Shown: positions 32,168 through 43,810 of the stretch, piece by piece | Position numbering within the stretch: the stretch's first letter is position 1 | How the letters are laid out: each line of letters opens with the position of its first letter | Assembly (NCBI RefSeq): GCF_000182925.2 | Contig: NC_026507.1 | Location: 62,001-126,000, forward strand | DNA length: 64,000 nt | Source of the DNA: Neurospora crassa OR74A | Taxonomy: Eukaryota; Ascomycota; Sordariomycetes; Sordariales; Sordariaceae | Reading direction: 5' to 3' | Translations under genes and position numbers: made by a program | Notes under the pieces: generated by a model | Seen by the model: only the letters and a program-made list of their open reading frames with translations | Database searches by the model: none | What the model was told of the DNA's origin: nothing

Positions 32168-34935
32168 ATGATCAGGATGCCCAAACCCGCCATTGCGCTG
32201 CTGTCACTGTTCTCGATAGCATCCGCGGCGCCTCTGGCAACTTGCCCAGGATACCGAGTCACCAACGCCCAATCCGGGCCGTCGTATCTCGTCGCCGACC
32301 TGACTCTCGCCGGCACCAACTGCAATCTCTACAGCGAAGACATTACCAACTTGCGCCTGACAGTGGAATACCAGACTGGTAAGATCATTGTCCACCTTCT
32401 TTCTCTTTGCTTCCAGTCACCGTAACCTCAATGCTTCGACCCGGACCCACATCTAACCACAGCACACTTGCAGACACCCGCCTACACGTCTTGATCGCAG
32501 ACCGCGAGCAAAACGTCTACCAGATCCAAGACAACATCCTACCACGGCCTCTCTCACAAAATGCCTCCTCCCAAACCGCCGATCTTCGCTTTACCTACGA
32601 AGCCTACCCCTTCTCTTTCAAAGTTACACGCGTCAGCACCGGCGACGTCCTTTTCGATACTTCTCCTTCACCCTTGATCTTCGAAACGCAATATCTACGC
32701 CTGCGCACGCGCTTGCCTTCGAACCCGAATTTGTATGGGCTCGGTGAACACTCGGATTCTTTCCGGTTGGCGACAAACGGATATAAGAGAACGTTGTGGA
32801 ACTCTGAGGCGCCGTACATACCGCAGAACCAGAACTTGTACGGGAGCCATCCTGTGTACTTTGAGCACCGCGGTGGTAATGGTACGGGAGGGACGCATGG
32901 AGTCTTCTTAAGAAGTGCCGCGGGAATGGACGTTGTGATTGGGAAGAGCGATGCCGGGGAGCAATACCTCGAGTATAACACCATTGGGGGAGTGCTTGAC
33001 TTTTATTTTCTGGCCGGACCGGGTCCCGAGGAAGTAAGCAAGCAGTATGCCCAAGTTGTTGGTCTCCCCGCAATGATGCCGTATTGGTCGCTGGGATTTC
33101 ACCAGTGCAAATACGGCTGGCCGGATCTGGGGCATGTCAAACAGGTCGTCCAGAACTACAGCGATGCGGGAATTCCGTTGGAGGCGCTCTGGGATGATAT
33201 CGATTATATGGACAACAAGCTGGATTTTAGTACGGATCCGGTGCGGTATCCTCATGACCAGCTGAAGGGATTTGTGGACGAACTGCACGGAAAAGATATG
33301 CGGTATGTGCAGATTCTGGATCCGGGGATCAGGTACAAGAGCGACTATGGCCCGTATACCAGGGGTGCCGAGAAGGATGTGTTTCTCAAGGCAGCTGATG
33401 GGTCCTGGTATCGTGGCCTGCAGTGGCCTGGGGAGGTGGTCTGGCCGGATTGGATTGCGCCGCAGACAAAGGAGTGGTGGACAACGGAGATTCTGACGTT
33501 TTATGATCCAAACAACGGGATTAATGCGGATGGGCTTTGGGTGGACATGAATGAGGCGAGCAACATGTGTGCGGACACTACTTGTCTCTCTTCGGCTCAG
33601 AAAACTCGCTCACTGCCTCAGTCCCTAATCGGCAAAATCCATCCACGCGCCCCAGGCGATAGACACCAAAAAACTCGCTCACTACCTCAATCCCTAATCG
33701 GCAAAATCCATCCACGCGCCCCAGGCGATGGACAACACCTCGGCCTCCCCAACCGCGACCTCTTCACCCCCAAGTACCAGATAGCGAACCACTACCCCAC
33801 CCTCTCCAGCCGCACCCTATTCACGAACATCACCAACTCGGACGGCTCAACGCAATACGACACCCATAATCTCTACGCCCTCACTATGTCCTCTGTCTCT
33901 CGCTCTGCCCTCATCTCCCGCTCGCCCACCAAACGTCCCTTCCTCCTCACCCGTTCCACCTTTTCGGGATCCTCCCGCTTCGCCGCTCACTGGTTTGGCG
34001 ACAACTTTTCTTCCTGGGCCGACTACCGCGCCTCAATCCGGCAGCTCCTCAGCTTCAGCGCCATACACAACTACCCCATGGTCGGTTCCGACGTCTGCGG
34101 CTTCAACGGCCAGGCCCAAGAGAACATGTGTGCACGCTGGGCAGTTCTCGGCGCTTGGCAGCCCTTTTACCGCAACCACGCCGACATCTCCGCTCCCGAC
34201 CAGGAATTCTATCGATGGCCTTCTGTCGCCGCTGCCGCGCGCAAAGCGATTAGTGTCAGGTACCGACTGCTGGATTACATTTACACAGGCCTTTACTACG
34301 CCAGCAAAACGGGTGAGCCGGCACTAGCCAAACCGCTCTGGTTTCTCTTTCCCTCTGACCCGGCAACATACGGCATCGACACGCAGTTCTTCCTCGGCGA
34401 CGCACTGCTTGTGTCTCCCGTGGTGGAAGACGACGCCCACTCTGTCACGTTTTACTTGCCCCAAGGGAAATGGTACGATTTCTTTACGCATCACCGGATT
34501 GATCAAACCTCCGCTGGCACCGTTACCGTGTCCGGAGTAGGTTGGGATCAGATCCCTGTTTATATTCGCGGCGGAAGTATCTCGGCCCTTCGCCTTTCCG
34601 ACGCTTCCTTTACGACCGGACAGGCAATGACCACTGCCGAAGTCCGGACACGCAACTTTGAGATCATCATTGCCCCTGATCAGAACGGCAAAGCGAGGGG
34701 AAGATTGTATTTGGATGATGGCGAGAGTCTGGATTCGAGTGGGAAGGAGAGCGAGATTGAGTTTACCTGGGATGGGTCAAAGTTTGAGGCGAAGGGGACG
34801 TTTGGGTATGACACTGAGGGGGTGGTGGTGCAGAGGATAGTGCTTTTGGATGATGGGGTTAGTGGGAATGGGCAAAGGGAGGTGAGTGGGAGGTGGCCGT
34901 TGACGGGGGGTTTTACGACGAATCTGTACATATAG
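32168..34935 (+). CDS. Secreted alpha-glucosidase, glycoside hydrolase family 31
   Basis: Two exons (32168-32378, 32474-34935) around a 95-nt intron; 890 aa. MIRMPKPAIALLSLFSIASA is a signal peptide, and the mature start APLATCPGY is usual for fungal extracellular alpha-glucosidases. The N-terminal beta domain (RLHVLIADREQNVYQIQ) leads to the catalytic barrel: LYGLGEHSDSF, WDDIDYMDNKLDFS, and WVDMNEASNM with the nucleophile Asp (about residue 428). Further on come RSTFSGSSRFAAHWFGDN with the acid/base Asp (about 579) and PMVGSDVCGFNG. It would release glucose from starch- or maltose-type substrates outside the cell. Right after the nucleophile, in a loop that is variable in the family, a 69-bp tandem duplication repeats TRSLPQSLIGKIHPRAPGD in frame. 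An alternative in-frame start at 32177 would shorten the signal peptide by three residues. Confidence 0.92.
33601..33738 (+). repeat. 69-bp in-frame tandem duplication in the GH31 gene
   Basis: Two adjacent 69-bp units (33601-33669 and 33670-33738). They are nearly identical; most of the few differences are single G/A changes. Each codes 23 residues including SLPQSLIGKIHPRAPGD. The high identity points to a recent event. Confidence 0.9.
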
Positions 34936-36287
34936 GACGAGAGTTATGATGGGATGGGCAGATGCACCTACCTATCAGGGGAAAAGGTGCTGTCTTTTTT
35001 GTTGCGTTGAGGGTCAATTCGAGGACGAAATCGTCGTTCTTTTCCGGTGGAAGCACGGTTGATTGTCGCATCATTCTGCTGATGTAAATTGTATCCGTAT
35101 ACCTATGGTGCAGCTTCTCGAGTATACCTTATTCTTCAAGTTATTTGTTCTCAAGATTCTTCAGTTCTTGGTGCGCATCTTCCACTCGTGCTTTTGGGTT
35201 GTTATTTTACTTATTCACAACAATACCCCTAATATTCGGCCCTTGTTTTCGAATTCCCTCCTTCTTCTCCAACTCACTTGTTCTTTCGCCAGCCAATTTC
35301 CAGCCACGGTGATTTCTGCGTCCGTGCAACAAATGGAAAATCAAGATGAAAAAGCAGAAAAATATACAGGATCGAGACAAAAAAAAAAAAAAAAAAAAAA
35401 GAAAAAAAGAAACAGCCACGAATTCACTGAGACTAACTTGGGAGAAAAATAGAATTTGACCCGAGTGACATATTGAAAGGGATAAAATATGTCCTAGAAC
35501 AACGAAAGAACAAAACGGGATTTACTTGTACACAATAAGAACCTGGTTGATTTGACGTCGCTGGTGAAGGAGTGGGAGCATGGGTGTGCTTGTATATATG
35601 CTGGATTTCAAGACAAAAGTATGTGAAGGCCAATGGCGAAAGCCAATATGTGAAGATAAACCAAAGTGAGTTGGTTGAATTGAAGTAGAGACAAAGAACT
35701 GAAGTAGACCGCGTGCCACTGTGGCTCCAATCGAATAAACACTGCAGTATTGCAACTGCCCCCCTTCGGTCCTTCCTCACGTCGGGTACCTAGGTAGTAC
35801 ATTGCCATCAGCACTCTTTCCCATCAAGGACCCAAGCAGCATCCCAACTGAATTGAGCCCAATCGCCATTCAACTCCAATGAGACACTTTCCAACTCTCA
35901 GCTTCCACCAAGTCCACCACGTCTTCCTGTATCACACTTTTGCCTTCTCCCCTTCTTGTTTCATCTATCCCAGGCTCCCCATCACCCGGCGTCGATAGAC
36001 ACTACGGCATGGGAAGTGAGATCCCTGGGGAAAGGGACATCGCTTCGATCTTATACCTTGCAACTGCTGCATAGCATATGCCGTGATTTCTCTGTCGGAT
36101 AGCCACAACTTGATGTTTTGACGACTGAAGGGGACAGGCACATCCCTTGTCCGTGTCATTGTCAGATAAGTAAAGTAGTACACACTCCATCTGAACTTTC
36201 GACAACAATGAGACCAAACCGTATCCGAACTCCACATCACCACCAGCCACACCCACCATATCAAGTACATCCCCTCTCGCTCGATGT
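34936..36287. other. Intergenic spacer with a poly(A) tract
   Basis: About 1.35 kb between the convergent GH31 gene and the secreted binding-module gene. It contains an A-rich tract (about 35380-35411) and AGGTACC/CCTAGG motifs near 35785. There is no target-site duplication or retroelement feature around the A tract, and no supported gene. Confidence 0.55.
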
Positions 36288-37690
36288 TCAAGCAGTGACA
36301 GCAGCAGGATTAACCTCCACCATAACCACCGCATCCACCCCCATCGTCCCCGCCTCCGACATGACCGCCTCGAACTTGAGCTGCGCACTCGACGCGTTCT
36401 CGGGCGCCGTCCAGTAAACCGTGTTCGGTCCCCACCAGCCGATCCCTCCCTGCCCTGCATCCGCAGGATCCCTCGTATAAATCGGCAAGTTATTCACCAT
36501 CAGCCCCACGAACCCAATCCCAAACGCATCAAAGTACGTGGAGAAGCTAATCAAGTACTTTCGTCCCGGAATGACCGACACGGTTGGGGAAATAAGGCGG
36601 GCAGAAACGAGGAACTCCTGGTTCGCGGGATTCGGTTTCTGGGGAGAAACAACGCGCCAGGCGTGCGAACCGAAGCGGTAATCGGGATTGACTTGCCCGG
36701 GAAGGGGCAAGGTGACCACGCCAGCGGTGGTACCAGGGTCGGGGACTTGTTGCGTCCAGGAACCTAAACCGTTCTCGAACTCGCCGCCGGGAAGGATGCC
36801 GAGTGGCGGAGGGGTTGATCCGGAATAGGCCGAGACGGGGGCGAAAGTGACGGTGTCGAGGAAAGAGGGAGGGCCGATCCACTCGATACGAATTTCAGCG
36901 GTCGTTTCAGATGCAAGAGAACGCCAAGGGGACTGCGTGAAGCGCCATTTTTGGCGACCCGGGCTGTCGTTGGCGTCGATGGTCAGGCCTGCACGCCCGT
37001 TGATTTGGACGCCGATGAAGCCGGTTGAGCCGGTGCCTCCGTTGGCGTTGTTGGGGAAGAAAGTGGCAAGGGTTAGTTTGTATTCGGTGTTTGGGGTAAT
37101 CGGGAGTGGAGGACTAATGATGCGCGCATTGGTGCAGACTCCAGAGCAGGTGGATGGGCTGGTGAGAGAAGCGCGGAGAGAGCGGTTACCAGTGAAGCTG
37201 TTGGTCGTGGTAGTGGAGAGGGAGAAGGAGGGATCGAGGATTTGGACGGTCCATGGGGGAGAAGGGGATGGACATTCAAAGTCACCGTAGACTACACCGC
37301 CGTTGGAAGGTGTAGCCGAGGGACAGGCGGTTGCGGTAGCCGTAGTAGTGGTAGTAAAAGAGCAGGTTGGGCCGCATTTGCAAGCGGAGATGTAGCGATC
37401 GGGGGTTGAACCACAGGCGTTGGTGGCTCGGATAGGATAGTTGGTTGCGGTGGTGCCGGAGGCGGTTATGGTGGCGCAGAACGCCGAGGCCACGGAGACA
37501 GCGGATGGGGATGGACAGGGGAAGAGGGCGCGGTAGCAGCTGGAGTACCTCCATGTTAGCCTGAGGGAAACTTGGAGAGAAGAAGCACTTACTTGTCGGC
37601 ATTGCACTTGGGAGGACCCCCTGTTGTGGTGGTCCCAAGGACGAGGAGTCCATGGGCTAGGAAGAAGGAGAGCTTCAGCAGATCTTTCAT
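36288..37690 (-). CDS. Secreted protein with two carbohydrate-binding-like modules
   Basis: Two minus-strand exons (37690-37593, 37539-36288), 53-nt intron with a GCTAAC branch; 449 aa. MKDLLKLSFFLAHGLLVLG is a signal peptide. Splicing joins PPKCNAD to NCYRALFPCPSP, a fungal CNADNCxRA motif common at the front of secreted, Cys/Thr-rich proteins; a spaced CKCGPTC and Thr/Ala-rich linker follow. Two repeated beta-sandwich-like halves come next, one from GGVVYGDFECPSPSPPW to about residue 255, the other from LGILPGGEFENGLGSW to the end. They share a G-x-F-E start, a YKLTLATFF/YLISFSTYF strand and a G-F-x-G-x-x-N motif, resembling CBM4/9- or galactose-binding-type domains. No catalytic motif is seen. 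Likely a secreted wall- or glycan-binding protein; the exact family is uncertain. Confidence 0.75.
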
Positions 37691-40600
37691 GGTCACTGTC
37701 TCGCCAATGTCTTGATAGGAGAGCTGGCGATGTCGTTGATATTCAGAAGATCCTACCTCCTCAAAGCATCAACCGACATCTTTATATCCCTTCATAACCC
37801 CTCAACCCCATCCATGACTTCTTTCTGCAAGTAATACCGCACCGTCAGCGGATGGACATTGAGCCGTTTCCTGATCCTCTTTCGTGTCGAGGCCCAAACA
37901 CGATGTGAAAGCAGGACGATGGCTTGCAGACACGATAATTCGACTGCCGTGTTGGAGGCATGGCGAAGCTTTAAGACTGGCTGCTGCTAGCCAATATTCG
38001 CTTGACAGCTCCAAAACCCGAGAGCGGCTGAGTCTGCTGAGGTAGTTTGGCAAGCCACGTGGGATGAATGCCGTGTCAGCATGACCGGGTGGCTTCCACG
38101 GTTAGGTAATCTTCGCGGGGTGCCTCGGAGCATCGCATATTCATGGTGATGGCTGGTGATGGTCCGAAACAATGGAAGTGATGCTTCGAAGTCGCAGTCA
38201 TATCGTTGAAGCTGGCTGGGCATCCTGACCGCGGAACTTAATCCGGTTCCAGGAACTGTCAACCGTAGAGGAGTGATTGCCAGAGCCATGATCTACGTTC
38301 CATGTGATGATGGGTACTGGCGGTCCGAAATGCTAGAGGTAGCTCCTAGTGAACGAGTCAACAACTGTCTGGTAGTAGGTGATAGGCCGAGGACTTACCT
38401 CTACTGAAGAGGGCTCTTTTCTGGTGTGAGTCAGGACGGCGGCACCTCAATTTGGTGAGTAGTATGCTTTCTAGAGACCAGGCTGAGACAGACAGGGAAA
38501 CGCAATGTCTTGTTTGCGGGCTGAAGTTGTTAGGGACGAAGGCACGGAAGGCTAGGTAACTACCAACGGGCCAGGGGCATCTGCTATGCACGACGCTGGA
38601 GTTCCGTCTCCCGTGGCTCGTCAGGTGATGACAGCCTGTGACGTAGGTACGTAACGTAACGTACTGCATGCCGCTTTCCACTTCTTCCACTTTTCACCAG
38701 CGAATCTTTCACTTCCCAGATTCCAAACACCAAGGGCATCTCAATGGCCATCGACAGCTTCTCTTCAGGCTCCATTGATCCAATCACAGGGAGACAGGAG
38801 CACGCGTTACCTGTCGTCAATGCGTATGCGGATCGCGCCTCGGTCGCTTATGTTGCTGGTGACTACCTACGTACTGAAACTACCACTTGCAATCCTCCGC
38901 CGTGCTAACCAGACCTGCCCGAACTGCCATCTCCAGTTGCCCCCCATTGTGTACGGTGCCCAAGCAATGTCGCCAATTCCCGGGACGGAGAGAGCTGCCC
39001 TCTGTCCGACATAATCCAACGCGAACGAGGAACGGCGAGACGACACGTATAGAAGCCTTTCCAAAGGCGCCCCTCGTCCACAGCATGCGATGGCCGTAAC
39101 CGAACGAGGAATGAAGCATGCCATGAGAACCGAGATACAGGCAGGGACAGATGCGAGGCTGCTTCCAAGGCTCCACGATTGCTCTCTACCTGGCGAACAA
39201 TAGGGAAGTGGCACGGAAAAGAGGAGGAAGAAGGCAGCTGGAACTTTTGACTCCCCCCAGCGTTCCAATATTTCCCAACCTTCATGCCCGATACCCAGCC
39301 AGAAAGGACGGATCAGTACCTCCGGTGAAAATAAGCTTAATTCCACCAAGGCTTTGTGGGAGCGTGCAAACATGCTAGGTACCTATGCAAGACATTCCTG
39401 GCAAAATCTCCCGCTTCTGTCACACAGCAGCCAAGTCTCAGACCCTTTGTCGTGCTAGCAAGTCAAGCGCGAATCCCGCGACTGTTCGAGACAGGCTTCT
39501 CTCCGAGACACTTACACCGCAATCGACATAACGTCAACCGATATGCGCTGTGTGTCTCCTAGCATCCGTTAAGACTTCCCCGGAAGGGAAAACCGGCGAC
39601 ATCGGAAGAGGGAATGTGTGACCGATCCGACCAACCCCGGACCCCGACATCTCAAACAGCAGCCTCCATCAGCCACAAGACACGTCTCATAACTCCACGA
39701 TATGTCCCGAAATTCCTGGTTCTGCAGATTTTGTTGCGACCCTCGGACTTCCATACTCGATCGATAACATGCAGCATAGAGACTGAGCAGGACACAACGA
39801 GAAGACTGGGAAACGAGGATCGACAGGCACAAAGGCTGTGGCACATGCCCTGTCGTATTGTCGACAAAGCTTTCTTCGGTCTGTTTGCGACCAAAGCTGT
39901 AGTGGCAGGTGACCTGTTCAAGCAACCTTCCATGCCTCGTATTTCTGTCCTCCCAATTGACTATCACAGGCCGTTGATAGGGAGCTCTGACGTGACAGCA
40001 AAGTGTCTCACCAACTCAGAGCCCCTTGCTGTAGTTCAGTGACTCGCTGGGGATCTGTCTATCCTTTCCTCTTTTGTTCATATGGAAGCTCGCTTTCAGG
40101 CCATTGGGATTCCGTTACAACACCCGCCAAGTAGAAACAAACTGTTCTACAACTTCGCTCCGTCTGCCATCAAAGTGTCAGAAGGCTCGCCAGTCCAATA
40201 GCACGCAGGAGGTTCGCATACCTTGGCTGCCCCGACGGGCCAGTCACTGCCGCTATTCCTCATGCGGGTCGCCATACAAGCGTTGGCCCAAACCCGAGCT
40301 GCAGAAACCATGTCCCCGAGGTCGGGACTCATCGGGAGTTGAAGCGGCTGCTGACATGGCTCGCCATTTCAGTTGAGAAGAACCAGGTCACGATTCACTG
40401 ATGGCCATGCGATGCGAGGGACTATTCTGTTGTACCATGGACCGTTGGTGTTTACCTGTTAAGTTCAAAACCATGCCCCCTATCGTCGCGACTTGGAGTT
40501 CCACGGAATTGTTACCTCACTCAAACTTCCCATTGGTCAATGATGCATGTCTCAATTCCAGGAATCTTTTTAACTTTATCATTTAGAAACGGTTCATGAA

Positions 40601-41087
40601 TAGTTCATGGTGGAACTTCGGCGGTCTGGGCTTCATGACAAGGTGATCATGTATCGGCTTCCTCATGGAGCATTCTTTACGATGAGTCGTTGAACCTATC
40701 CAGGTCTGGCATGGTCCCGTGGATTGGACATTGGCTGAATCCTGAAGAGGGTGGTGTATATGACAGCAGCAAGAAAGATCAACGCCAACAAGAGCAAGCC
40801 ATATTCATACTTGGACTACCTATCTCAGTTCATGCCATGAAAGTGGTCAGTGTCACTGACCGCCACACGGCGTTGTCGTGACACCTGGAATGCACCGAGC
40901 CGCCAGTTGATTTGAGAAGTCACTTTGCCATATTCAAGCCAGTTCACTGTTTAGTATATGATGCTCGATGCCCTCGACTGCTCGACAGCACAGTGGTGGG
41001 AGTGCTTGTCAAGCTCATCAGTCCAACTTCCCTGTCTTCGGTCTTTGCTAATCGCTTTGCCATACCACTCGGGATCGCCTCAACACC
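37691..41087. other. 3.4-kb gene-poor stretch upstream of the laccase
   Basis: No frame can be supported. The largest (38867-39373 minus, 168 codons; 39614-40042 plus, 142 codons) overlap other long frames on the opposite strand and have no motif. Composition is balanced, with no RIP-type bias. It includes the divergent promoter of the binding-module protein and the upstream region of the laccase. Confidence 0.5.
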
Positions 41088-43216
41088 ATGTTCAAACCTC
41101 TTTGCGGACTCCTATGGAGTCTGATTCTGAGCAGCCTCGCCCACGGTAGTCCACTAGCAGAGTCCCAATCGCACCTTCTGGAGGTGAGACAGTCATGTAA
41201 TACCGCCTCCAACAGACAATGCTGGACAAGCTCCTTCGATATCAACACGGACTATGAAGCACATGTGCCCGAGACCGGTGTCACCAGACAGGTAAGTCCG
41301 GCTCCAGTTTGGCGGCAAACTTGGCATGGCTGACAAGAGCAGTATACCTTGACCTTGACCGAGCAAAGCACTTGGAGAGGGGGTGATGGGCGGTTAAAGT
41401 ACAGCGCAATGCTTGTCAATGGTGAGTCTCAATCAGAGCACTGGAAATAAGAATCAAGCTAAATTCATCCAGGCCAATTTCCAGGTATGTGAAAGACATT
41501 ATATGGCGCATGATTAGGTACCCTACTTACACTCAACTCCAAACTTTGAAGGTCCAACCATTAGCGCAAGTGAGTGCATCCTCTCTACTCCAGACCGTCA
41601 CGAGCCACGCACGTACTGACATTAGCCAGACTGGGGCGACCGACTCCAGATCACCGTCATCAACAATATGAGATCCAACGGGTGAGGCCCCTCCACATGC
41701 CCCAGCAGAGAGTGATCTAACTCAGTCAGCACCTCGATCCACTATCACGGTCTGCGCATGCTCAACGCCAACACTCAAGACGGTGTCAACGGGGTTACCG
41801 AATGCCCCATTCCTCCTGGAAGCAGAAAGACCTACACATTCCTCGCCAATCAGTACGGCACAGCATGGTATGCCTCCTCCCCATGGACATATTGACGTCT
41901 ACTAACAAGCCAGGTACCACTCTCACTTCCCGCTGCAGTACGGAAACGGTGTTCTTGGACCCATCGTCATCAAGGGACCGGCATCTGCCGACTACGACAC
42001 CGATCTTGGACCACTCGTTCTCTCCGATTGGTACTATGGTTCCGTTTTTGAGATTGCCCACCGCGTCAACAATCCCAGCAATCCCTTCATTCCCAACTTT
42101 CCCGGCTCCCCTCCTGCCAGCGACAATGTTCTCTTCAATGGCCGTAACATCAACCCCGACGGCTCTGGTGGTACCTACACCCGCAAGACCCTGACCAAGG
42201 GCAAAAAGCACCTCCTTCGACTCATCAACACTTCCCTCCAAAACGCCTTCACCGTCAGTCTTGTAGGGCACACCTTCCAAGTTGTTGCCACTGACATGGT
42301 CCCCATCAAGCCTGTCACGCGCGACCATCTTTTCCTCGGCATCGGCCAGCGCTACGATGTCATCATCAATGCCAACCAGCCGACTGCCAACTACTGGTTC
42401 AACGTGACCTTCTCGGCCCTACCCTGCGGCCAGTCCGACAACCCTTACCCAGCCGCCATCTTCTCCTACTCCGGCGCCTCCTCCGCCTCCCTGCCCACAC
42501 AACGCGGCGTCGCCCCTCCGGACTCCCGCTGCGCCGCACCCGAACGAGATTACTCGCCTATCGTCTCCCGTTCCGCGGACGTCAACTCCTTCGCCCCCAC
42601 CACATCCCACACCCTCAATGTCGATTTGACGGTAGACAACTCCCAAGCCCGCGTCTTCTGGCCCGTCAACAACTCGCCCCTGCGCGTCAACTGGCAGGAA
42701 CCCACGCTGCGCTACGTAGCGAACAACACCCTCTCCTCTGTCCCGCGCTCTCGCAACTTGATCCAAATCCCGGGGTCTAATACCTTGACTTACTTCTTGT
42801 TACAAAATAACTCGCCCATCCCGCATCCTATCCACCTCCATGGCCACGACGTTATGATCCTCGGTAGCTCCCCGCCCCTAGCTGATCCGCTGGCGGAAAC
42901 GCAGATAAGGGAGTATAACCCCAATACGGATAAATCTACTTTGAGGGGAAATAATCCCCCGAGGAGAGATACCACGATGTTGCCGGCTTGGGGATGGTTG
43001 CTGGTGGCTTGGAGGACGAACAATCCTGGTGTTTGGCTGTTTCACTGCCATGTGGGGTGGCATGTTAGTCAGGGGCTGGGGGTGCAGGTGTTGGAGAGGC
43101 TGGATGCTTTGAGGGATGGGGGTGGGGGAAGTTTGGGGACGGTTGAACAGAATTGTGGGAATTGGGCGGGTTGGTACCCGGGAAGTACGTGGAAGCAGGA
43201 TGATGCTGGGTTGTAG
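41088..43216 (+). CDS. Ascomycete laccase (multicopper oxidase)
   Basis: Seven exons: 41088-41291, 41343-41421, 41473-41484, 41552-41569, 41630-41681, 41730-41867, 41914-43216; 601 aa. Exons 3 and 4 are only 12 and 18 nt, yet both are needed to rebuild NGQFPGPTISANWGD. A signal peptide (residues 1-21, MFKPLCGLLWSLILSSLAHG) is followed by a propeptide-like stretch with a possible cut near EVRQ. All four copper-binding blocks are present: SIHYHGLRMLNANTQDGVNG (HYHG where HWHG is usual), GTAWYHSHFPLQYGNGV, HPIHLHGHD and FHCHVGWHVSQGLGVQVLE. The chain ends DDAGL, like the DSGL/I C-terminal plug of ascomycete laccases. It oxidises phenols with reduction of oxygen to water, outside the cell. The leucine after the last copper loop (VQVLE) suggests a mid-to-high redox type. 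Confidence 0.92.
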
Positions 43217-43810
43217 TCTTGAGGTCAAGAGAGGGGGCGAGAGAAGAGGTGGAGGGGGTAAGGGAAAATATTTGGAGGATATAATGAGGAACTGAAGCGA
43301 CTATAGAGAGTACTTACGGGCTTACTTTTCATATGGGTATTGGTAATCACTTGTTATCTTCGAGTGTCTTGTGCGAGTTGGTGTCCCTGGCGATTGGTGT
43401 GACAACCCTAACCCTGTTTTGCAGGAAGGGGCCGGCGACCACAGACATGGAGGTGCAGAAAGGTGATGATATGACACCGTTCAGGGATCAGAGGTAACCG
43501 ACCAATAGGCACGACAACCGATGTAGGATCACGTATTCAAAGGGTTATCTTATAGCCGCTGTCCTTTGGGGCTGTGCCGCACATCGGCAGTCGCACTATC
43601 ACCACGACATCTTCGATTCGGCGTTATGCAAGGTGCTTAGTACACTCCAGTTTCCAGGCAACCATCACGAAATGGAACAATAGCCCGAGGTTTATAAGCA
43701 ACTGATAAGGCCGGAACAGGGACAGGAACATAAAAAGACACAACTTCCCAACGGATCCTAATGTCCAAGTCCAGTCTCCAAACCCAAACCCTTCTTCATC
43801 CCTCAACACC
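43217..43810. other. Intergenic spacer
   Basis: About 590 bases between laccase and SDR, both on plus. No supported gene; it holds the SDR promoter. Confidence 0.6.

Noticed and set aside
35370-35415. A-rich tract as a retroposon tail
   Set aside because: No element body, no flanking direct repeats; treated as a simple repeat.
38867-39373. 168-codon minus-strand frame upstream of the laccase
   Set aside because: No motif or biased codon use, and other long frames overlap on both strands; consistent with chance in GC-balanced DNA.
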